From Candidatus Fusicatenibacter intestinigallinarum (GTDB lineage Bacteria > Bacillota > Clostridia > Lachnospirales > Lachnospiraceae), in the NCBI GenBank assembly GCA_019119555.1, contig DWWU01000003.1, positions 1 through 64,000 of the forward strand: DNA of 64,000 nucleotides, in the 5' to 3' direction. How positions within the stretch are numbered: position 1 is the first letter of the stretch; each line of letters opens with the position of its first letter. The position numbers and the translations under genes were made by a program. Below are positions 58,239 to 64,000 of this stretch, one piece after another. The notes under the pieces were generated by a model, which did no database searches, had not been told where the DNA came from, and was given only the letters and a program-made list of their open reading frames with translations.

Positions 58239-59453
58239 ATGGAAAACTTACAGATACTGTTGAACGTTGTGTGGACCATGGTGGGAACGATTCTGATCTT
58301 TTTCATGCAGGCAGGCTTCGCCATGCTGGAGACAGGGTTTACCAGAGCCAAAAATGCAGGAAATATTCTGATGAAAAACCTGATGGATTTTGTCATCGGT
58401 TCCATCTGTTTCTTCCTGATCGGATTCGCCGTCATGTACGGCGGAGACGGCGCCTGGATCGGAACCTCGGGATTTTTCAACCCGATGGGGCTGGCGGACG
58501 GAGACGGGATGTTCCGGGAGCTTCCCATCGGCGTGTTTCTGATTTTCCAGACCGTCTTCTGCGGGACCGCAGCGACGATCGTATCGGGAGCAATGGCAGA
58601 ACGGACGAAATTCATCGCTTACCTGATCTATTCGGCGGTGGTCAGTCTCCTGATCTATCCGATTGCGGGCCATTGGATCTGGGGCGGCGGCTGGCTGGAG
58701 CAGATCGGATTCCATGATTTTTCCGGCTCCACAGCGGTTCATACTGTCGGCGGCATGTGTGCACTGATGGGAGCATATATGGTCGGGCCGAGGATTGGAA
58801 AATATAACAAGGAAGGAAAACCGATGGCGATTCCGGGACATAACCTTCCCCTGGGAACGCTGGGAATCTTTATTCTCTGGTTTACCTGGTTCGGATTCAA
58901 CTGTGGCTCCACGGCAGAGGCATCGCTGAATCTCGGCAACATTGCGGTAAATACCAATCTGTCGGCGTCTGCGGCGACGCTGGCGGCGCTGATCGTCACA
59001 TGGATCCGGTACGGAAAGCCGGATGTGACGATGACGCTGAACGGAGCGCTTGCCGGACTGGTGGCGATCACGGCCGGCTGCGATGCGGTAAATCCGTACG
59101 AGGCGCTGGTGATCGGAGCACTGGCAGGAATCGTTGTGGTATTCGCCGTGGAATTCTTTGACCGGTCGGCGAAGATTGACGATCCGGTAGGAGCGATCAG
59201 TGTGCACGGCATCTGCGGAATCCTCGGGACGATTCTGACAGGCGTGTTCGGAACCGGATGCAGTCTGACGGCACAGATTATCGGAAGCGCGGCGACAGCG
59301 GCCTACGTGTTGGTGATCAGCTTCCTGCTCTTCTTCCTTCTGAAGAAGACCGTCGGACTGCGTGTCAGTGAAAAAGAGGAACTGGACGGACTGGATATGC
59401 ATGAACATGGATGCAGCGCATACGCCAACTTCCACTTCCATAACGATAAGTAA
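58239..59453 (+). CDS. amt: Ammonium transporter (second copy)
   Basis: The 404-residue Amt/Rh channel has about 11 transmembrane segments, with FDFSGSTAVHTVGGMCALMGAY-type signature (HDFSGSTAVHTVGG), WFTWFGFNCGSTAEAS and VHGICGILGTILTGVFG. It imports ammonium and is regulated by the flanking P-II proteins. GAGAGGAGGAGTG precedes the ATG. It is clearly diverged from the amt at 19280. Confidence 0.95.
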   Translation: MENLQILLNVVWTMVGTILIFFMQAGFAMLETGFTRAKNAGNILMKNLMDFVIGSICFFLIGFAVMYGGDGAWIGTSGFFNPMGLADGDGMFRELPIGVFLIFQTVFCGTAATIVSGAMAERTKFIAYLIYSAVVSLLIYPIAGHWIWGGGWLEQIGFHDFSGSTAVHTVGGMCALMGAYMVGPRIGKYNKEGKPMAIPGHNLPLGTLGIFILWFTWFGFNCGSTAEASLNLGNIAVNTNLSASAATLAALIVTWIRYGKPDVTMTLNGALAGLVAITAGCDAVNPYEALVIGALAGIVVVFAVEFFDRSAKIDDPVGAISVHGICGILGTILTGVFGTGCSLTAQIIGSAATAAYVLVISFLLFFLLKKTVGLRVSEKEELDGLDMHEHGCSAYANFHFHNDK

Positions 59454-59463
59454 GGGGGACCCT

Positions 59464-59802
59464 ATGAAAAAACTGACAGTGATTGTGAAGCCGGGCGACC
59501 GGGAGGACGTGATCCGTATTATGGAATCCTGTGCGGTGTACGGTGTGATGGAGACGGACATCACGGGATATGGAAACCAGAAAGGCTACCGTGTCATGTA
59601 CCGGGGAATGCTGAGCGGTCCCAATGTGCTGATGAAATGCAAATTTGAGACGATCGGCGACGACAGAACCATCGAGCTTCTGCAGGGATTTCTGAAAAAG
59701 AAACTCTGCACCGGTTCCATCGGCGACGGAAAGATTTTTGTGGAAAAGGTTGCCGATGTGATCCGTATCCGCACAGGACAGCACGGTGAGGAAGCAATGT
59801 AA
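59464..59802 (+). CDS. P-II family nitrogen regulator (after amt)
   Basis: The 112-residue P-II protein shares GYGNQKGYR with the first but diverges after the loop tip: VMYRGMLSGPNVLMKCKFETIG replaces the usual LYRGAE..LPKVK. SIGDGKIFVEKVADVIRIRTGQHG is intact, so nucleotide binding is probably kept. The altered T-loop suggests different partners or constant Amt binding. It starts 10 bases after the amt stop. Confidence 0.92.
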   Translation: MKKLTVIVKPGDREDVIRIMESCAVYGVMETDITGYGNQKGYRVMYRGMLSGPNVLMKCKFETIGDDRTIELLQGFLKKKLCTGSIGDGKIFVEKVADVIRIRTGQHGEEAM

Positions 59803-59814
59803 AAAAGACAATGC

Positions 59815-59884
59815 AAAGGGGCAGACGGGCAGGAACTCGCGGCGGAAAAAGATCCGCTGCAGGGAATCCGCCGGAGGCCCCTTT
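59815..59884 (+). terminator. Possible terminator between the P-II and peptide-ABC genes
   Basis: AAAGGGGC (59815-59822) pairs with GCCCCTTT (59877-59884), enclosing a smaller CGGCGGA..TCCGCTG stem. The U-run is short (TTTCTCTGT). Confidence 0.45.
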
Positions 59885-59909
59885 CTCTGTAACCGGGAGG
59901 GATGCAACT

Positions 59910-60824
59910 GTGACGAAATATATTATCAAACGACTGCTGATCGGGGTGGTCACCATATGGGCGCTGGTCACGATCACCTTTGTTCTGATCCGCATCATGC
60001 CGGGAAGTCCGTTTGAGGCGGATAATCTCTCGGAAAGCGCGATTGAACAGTTGGAGGACGCCTACGGACTTAACGAGCCCATGTGGAAACAGTATGTGCT
60101 TTATATGGAAAATCTGATGCATGGAAATCTGGGCATTTCCTACACGAAAAACGTGTCGGTCAACACGCTGATTGCCAGGGGATTTCCCTATACGTTAAGC
60201 GTCGGGCTGATTTCCATCGTGGTCTCCGCCGTGATTGGCGTACCGATGGGCATCTGGATGGCGTCCACCAAAAGGCTGGCGGTGAGAAATACACTGCTTG
60301 GAATCGCCACGCTCGGAGTCAGCGTTCCCGGCTTTGTGACTGCGATTCTGCTGATGATGGCCTTCGGCGTGTGGATTCCCCTGTTCCCCATTGTGGGTCT
60401 GATGACCGCGGCCAGCTACGTGCTGCCGGTGGCGGCCCAGTCCTTCGGACAGATCGCTTCCATCGCGAGGCTGATGAAGACCACCTATTCGGAGGCGGTT
60501 CAGATGGATTATGTGGTTATGGCCCGGGCAAAGGGTCTGAAAAAAAGCGAGATTATTTTCCGGCATGTGCTGAAAAATGCGCTGATCCCTGTGGTTACCT
60601 ATCTCGGACCGGCGATTGCGTTCCTGATTACCGGAAGCTTTGTGGTTGAGTCGATTTTTTCGATTCCCGGCATCGGAAGAGAATTTACCAATGCAATTTC
60701 CAACCGTGATTACACCGTGGTTCTCGGATTCAGCGTATTTATCGGTGCGATCATCACAGTGGCGAATCTGGCAGTGGATCTGCTCTGTTCTGTGATCGAC
60801 CCGAGAATCCGTCTCAATGACTGA
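59910..60824 (+). CDS. Oligopeptide-type ABC transporter permease (OppB/DppB family)
   Basis: The 304-residue membrane protein has six transmembrane segments. It begins MTKYIIKRLLIGVVTIWALV, the standard OppB/DppB entry. The cytoplasmic EAA-like loop YVVMARAKGLKKSEIIFRHV couples to the ATPases, and FVVESIFSIPGIGREF is a family hallmark. A GTG start follows CGGGAGGGATG. With the next three genes it forms a dipeptide/oligopeptide or nickel-type importer. Confidence 0.93.
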   Translation: MTKYIIKRLLIGVVTIWALVTITFVLIRIMPGSPFEADNLSESAIEQLEDAYGLNEPMWKQYVLYMENLMHGNLGISYTKNVSVNTLIARGFPYTLSVGLISIVVSAVIGVPMGIWMASTKRLAVRNTLLGIATLGVSVPGFVTAILLMMAFGVWIPLFPIVGLMTAASYVLPVAAQSFGQIASIARLMKTTYSEAVQMDYVVMARAKGLKKSEIIFRHVLKNALIPVVTYLGPAIAFLITGSFVVESIFSIPGIGREFTNAISNRDYTVVLGFSVFIGAIITVANLAVDLLCSVIDPRIRLND

Positions 60825-60924
60825 GCGCACGGTGCCGTGGACATTCCACCGGACGGACCGGCAGAAGGAGCGTGTGCGCGCACCGGAAAACAAACAGATG
60901 ACAGAGGAACCAGGAGGTGACAGT

Positions 60925-61830
60925 ATGGATTGGTTTGCACCTATTGACCCGGCAAAAAAGAACAGCGAATTTATCGCCGTGGAAAGCAAGAGTTTCTGGA
61001 GAGCGGCCTGGGGCCGGTTCTGCAAAAACCCCATGGCAGTCCTGGGACTGGTGGTGATCATAATAATGGCGCTGGTGTCCGTGTTCGGACCGATCTTCAG
61101 CCCTTATGCGTACGACGCCCAGGATACGGCGAACCGGTACGCGGGATTTTCGCTGGAGCATCTGCTGGGAACGGATAAATTCGGAAGAGACATTTTTACA
61201 AGGCTCTGCTACGGCGGACGGATCAGCCTGTCCATCGGTTTCGGCGCCGCGGTGATCAACACGGTTCTCGGCGTTGTGATCGGAGGACTCTGTGGATATA
61301 TCGGTGGAAAGTTTGACACGGTGGTCATGCGGATTGTGGATATCATCTACGCGATGCCCTCGATGATTTATGTGATCCTGATCATGATGGTGTTCGGTTC
61401 CAATGTGCGGAGTATTCTCATCGGCATCTGTATTCCCGGATGGATCGGCATGGCCCGGCAGGTGAGAAGTCAGCTGATTGCCCTGAAAGAACAGGAATTC
61501 GCGATGGCGGCGCTGGTGATCGGCGCGGGGGATGCGAGGATTCTGTTCCGCCATCTGGTGATCAACGCGGTGGGGCCTATCATCGTACAGGTGACGTTTC
61601 TGGTTCCCAATGCGATTTTCACAGAGGCCTTCCTGAGTTTCATCGGAATCGGAATCTCGGCGCCGATGGCCAGCTGGGGCTCGATGGCCCAGGACGCGCG
61701 GCAGGTATTTTCCATGTACCCGGTACAGCTGCTGCTTCCGACGCTTTGTATCTGTATTACTATTTTTGCGCTGAATTTCCTCGGCGAGGGAATCGGCGAC
61801 GCATTCAATCCGAAAAAGTCCAGGGGGTGA
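60925..61830 (+). CDS. Oligopeptide-type ABC transporter permease (OppC/DppC family)
   Basis: The 301-residue protein has six transmembrane segments, GTDKFGRDIFTRLCYGGRIS and the coupling loop EFAMAALVIGAGDARILFRH, with FLSFIGIGISAPMASWG near the end, all standard for OppC/DppC. ATG 60925 follows CAGGAGGTGACAGT; an in-frame start 36 codons earlier has no such site. It pairs with the preceding permease. Confidence 0.93.
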   Translation: MDWFAPIDPAKKNSEFIAVESKSFWRAAWGRFCKNPMAVLGLVVIIIMALVSVFGPIFSPYAYDAQDTANRYAGFSLEHLLGTDKFGRDIFTRLCYGGRISLSIGFGAAVINTVLGVVIGGLCGYIGGKFDTVVMRIVDIIYAMPSMIYVILIMMVFGSNVRSILIGICIPGWIGMARQVRSQLIALKEQEFAMAALVIGAGDARILFRHLVINAVGPIIVQVTFLVPNAIFTEAFLSFIGIGISAPMASWGSMAQDARQVFSMYPVQLLLPTLCICITIFALNFLGEGIGDAFNPKKSRG

Positions 61831-61837
61831 TTCATAT

Positions 61838-62899
61838 ATGAGTTTACTGGAAATCAGTCATCTGACCACAAGTTTTTCCACGCCCCAGGGGACGGTCCGG
61901 GCGGTCCGGGATGTTTCCTACCGGCTGGAGGCCGGGGAGGTGCTTGGGATCGTCGGGGAATCCGGTTCCGGAAAAAGCGTAGGCATGCTGACGCTGATGG
62001 GGCTGCTGGCCTCCAATGGAACCGTGGAGAACGGAACGATCCGCTTCAAAGGGGAGGATATCTCCCCGCCCCACGGCCGCGACAAAAAGGCCGCCCGGGA
62101 ATATGAAAAAAAGATGCGGCAGATCCGCGGAAACCGGATCGGCATGATCTTTCAGGACCCGATGACCTTTCTGAATCCGATTCTGAAAATCGGAACCCAG
62201 CTGACGGAGGGAATCCGCTGCCATCAGCACTGCTCCCGGGCAGAGGCCAGGGAAAAGGCTATACAGCTGATGCGGGAGGTGGGAATCCCGAGTCCGGAAA
62301 AACGTCTGGATCAGTATCCCTTTGAATTTTCCGGAGGTATGCGTCAGAGAATCATTATCGCTTCCGCGCTGGCCTGCGATCCGGAGCTGATTATCGCCGA
62401 CGAGCCGACGACGGCGCTGGATGTGACGGTACAGGCGCAGATTCTGGAGCTGCTGAAAAAGCTGACGAAGGAGAAGGGAACGTCGGTGATCATGATCACC
62501 CATGATCTCGGCGTGGTCGCTTCCATGTGCGACAGGATTGCCATCATGTATGCGGGAAAGATCGTCGAGGAAGGAACGGTGGATGAGATCTTCTATGATC
62601 CGCATCATCCGTATACGAAGGGTCTTCTGAACAGTATCAACAATTCCGCAAAGGAGAGCGATGAGCCGCTGGTTCCGATTCCGGGCACGCCGCCGGATCT
62701 TCTGAAATTGCCGGCCGGCTGCGCGTTTATGAGCCGCTGTCCCTATACAATGAATATCTGTGAGGTGCAGCTGCCGCCGGAGAAGCGGTACAGTGAGACC
62801 CACTGCAGCCGTTGCTGGATGGAGTGCAGAGACGAGAGCTATATTCGTTTCGACGAGCTTCCTTCGGCCGACCCGGTCGGGAGCAGGACGGAGGGATAA
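61838..62899 (+). CDS. Oligopeptide-type ABC ATPase (OppD/DppD family)
   Basis: The 353-residue ATPase has Walker A GESGSGKS, the signature SGGMRQR, Walker [13 protein letters not shown] and the C-terminal oligopeptide-family extension with a Cys-rich motif ([20 protein letters not shown]) that may bind an Fe-S cluster. It starts eight bases after the preceding permease. It forms a heterodimer with the next ATPase. Confidence 0.94.
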   Translation: MSLLEISHLTTSFSTPQGTVRAVRDVSYRLEAGEVLGIVGESGSGKSVGMLTLMGLLASNGTVENGTIRFKGEDISPPHGRDKKAAREYEKKMRQIRGNRIGMIFQDPMTFLNPILKIGTQLTEGIRCHQHCSRAEAREKAIQLMREVGIPSPEKRLDQYPFEFSGGMRQRIIIASALACDPELIIADEPTTALDVTVQAQILELLKKLTKEKGTSVIMITHDLGVVASMCDRIAIMYAGKIVEEGTVDEIFYDPHHPYTKGLLNSINNSAKESDEPLVPIPGTPPDLLKLPAGCAFMSRCPYTMNICEVQLPPEKRYSETHCSRCWMECRDESYIRFDELPSADPVGSRTEG

Positions 62900-62953
62900 G
62901 CCGGGAACGCAGATTATGAGCAAACGAGATTTCAGATAAGGAGGTGCTTCAGG

Positions 62954-63982
62954 ATGAGCAGCAATACGGTTCTTGAGGTGAAGGAACTCTGCAAATATTT
63001 CGACGTAAAGGGAGGAATTAAGGGGAAACAGAGGGTACTTGCAGTGGACGGTATTTCTTTCGAAGTGAAAAAGGGAGAGACCTTCGGACTGGTCGGGGAA
63101 TCCGGATGCGGGAAGAGTACCCTCGGCCGTACGATACTGAGAATCTATGAGCCGACGAAAGGAAAAATATTTTTCGAAGGACAGGATATTTCAGGGCTTT
63201 CACGGAAAAAGATGCATGCTTACCGGAGAAAACTCCAGATGATTTTCCAGGATCCCTACGCGTCGCTGAATCCCAGATTTACGGTAGGGGAGATTATCGA
63301 GGAGCCGATGGTGATTCACCATATGTATACGCCGGAAAAGCGAAGGCAGAGGGTGCAGGAGCTGCTGGAGACTGTCGGTCTGAAGCCGGACCATATCCGC
63401 AGATATCCCCATGAGTTTTCCGGTGGCCAGAGACAGAGGATCGGCATTGCAAGGACGCTGGCGCTGGAGCCGGATTTTATCGTCTGCGACGAGCCGATCT
63501 CGGCGCTGGATGTGTCGATCCAGGCGCAGGTGATCAATCTTCTCGAGGATATCCAGAAGCGGCAGGGAATCAGCTACCTGTTTATTGCCCATGACCTGGG
63601 CATGGTGAAACATATCAGCCACAGGATCGGCGTCATGTATCTGGGACACATGGTGGAATCCGGAGGGGCGGACGACGTATACCGGCATCCTCTGCACCCG
63701 TATTCCAAAGCCCTGCTGTCGGCGGAGCCGATTCCTGATCCGAACACGGCGCGGTCGCGGCATCGGATCCTTCTGGAAGGGGAGATCCCAAGTCCGATGC
63801 ACCCGCCGGCAGGCTGTCCGTTCCATACCCGCTGTCCTTATGCGATGGAGGAGTGCAGTCAGGCAGCTCCAGCCACTTATGAGCTGGAAGGACGAAGGGT
63901 GGCATGTTTCCTGTATTCTCCCAGATATCTCAGGCAGCGGGAAGGGCTTGCCATTGAGCCTCTGCTGCAGAAGACGTCCTGA
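62954..63982 (+). CDS. Oligopeptide-type ABC ATPase (OppF/DppF family)
   Basis: The 342-residue ATPase has Walker A GESGCGKST, signature FSGGQRQRIG, Walker B FIVCDEPISALD and the C-terminal motif CPFHTRCPYAMEEC of the oligopeptide subfamily. AAGGAGGTGCTTC precedes the ATG. It is the last complete gene in the window. The substrate-binding lipoprotein expected in such operons is not present upstream and may lie to the right. Confidence 0.94.
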   Translation: MSSNTVLEVKELCKYFDVKGGIKGKQRVLAVDGISFEVKKGETFGLVGESGCGKSTLGRTILRIYEPTKGKIFFEGQDISGLSRKKMHAYRRKLQMIFQDPYASLNPRFTVGEIIEEPMVIHHMYTPEKRRQRVQELLETVGLKPDHIRRYPHEFSGGQRQRIGIARTLALEPDFIVCDEPISALDVSIQAQVINLLEDIQKRQGISYLFIAHDLGMVKHISHRIGVMYLGHMVESGGADDVYRHPLHPYSKALLSAEPIPDPNTARSRHRILLEGEIPSPMHPPAGCPFHTRCPYAMEECSQAAPATYELEGRRVACFLYSPRYLRQREGLAIEPLLQKTS

Positions 63983-64000
63983 GGAACCGTTCAGCTGGCT
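63983..64000. repeat. 28-bp palindrome, cut by the window end
   Basis: GGAACCGTTCAGCTGGCT matches positions 1-18 and starts at the base after the ATPase stop codon. Confidence 0.7.

Overview
The window comes from an anaerobic, low-to-moderate GC Firmicute of the class Clostridia, most probably a gut-type Lachnospiraceae. The basis is the gene mix: an oxygen-sensitive class III ribonucleotide reductase (nrdD), formate-tetrahydrofolate ligase behind a ZTP riboswitch, DUF1846, DUF1292 and DUF4250 proteins, a YfhO-type membrane protein, a choline/glucan-binding-repeat NlpC/P60 protein, AraC regulators beside glycoside hydrolases, and AGGAGG-type ribosome binding sites. Genus and species cannot be read from the sequence.

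Layout. 1-556: remnant of a group II intron with two internal deletions. 559-5791: MATE pump, Lrp/AsnC regulator, a 5'-truncated short-chain dehydrogenase, an RpiB-like isomerase and DUF1846. 5792-10432: an iron-siderophore ABC operon with a DtxR-like double operator. 10441-18707: sugar genes (GH27 with a divergent AraC regulator, GH32), NADH oxidase, DUF1292, a second AraC regulator and a HAD phosphatase. 18881-20521: amt and P-II. 20900-25081: serine hydrolase, dapF and nrdD (with paired NrdR boxes). 25187-28151: OmpR-type two-component system and a C39-like peptidase. 28329-32154: two GH3 glycosidases. 32480-34365: ZTP riboswitch and fhs. 34736-41321: cell-wall hydrolases at both ends of a nucleoside-salvage group (cdd, deoC, BMP lipoprotein). 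41703-51100: YfhO, a second HAD paralogue, amidohydrolase, two MATE pumps and a metallophosphatase. 51154-54158: clpB (CIRCE-like operator) and DUF4250. 54446-57841: a MATE pump behind a structured leader, a 2-hydroxyacid dehydrogenase and a small membrane protein. 57870-59802: P-II, amt, P-II. 59910-63982: oligopeptide-type ABC transporter, without its binding protein inside the window.

The most unusual content is not a gene. At least 27 copies plus four partial copies of a 28-bp palindrome lie between genes; the idealised arms are GTAACCGTTC and GAACGGTTAC, or GTAACAGTTC and GAACTGTTAC. None was found inside a gene except where a stop codon falls within a copy. Base changes in one arm are usually matched in the other. 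Four genes terminate inside a copy, three of them at the same repeat position. Several copies sit in the 5' leaders of transcripts, one lies in the loop of a terminator, and one ends exactly where a gene has lost its 5' end. A second, rarer 21-bp palindrome occurs three times, each time just after an intrinsic terminator.
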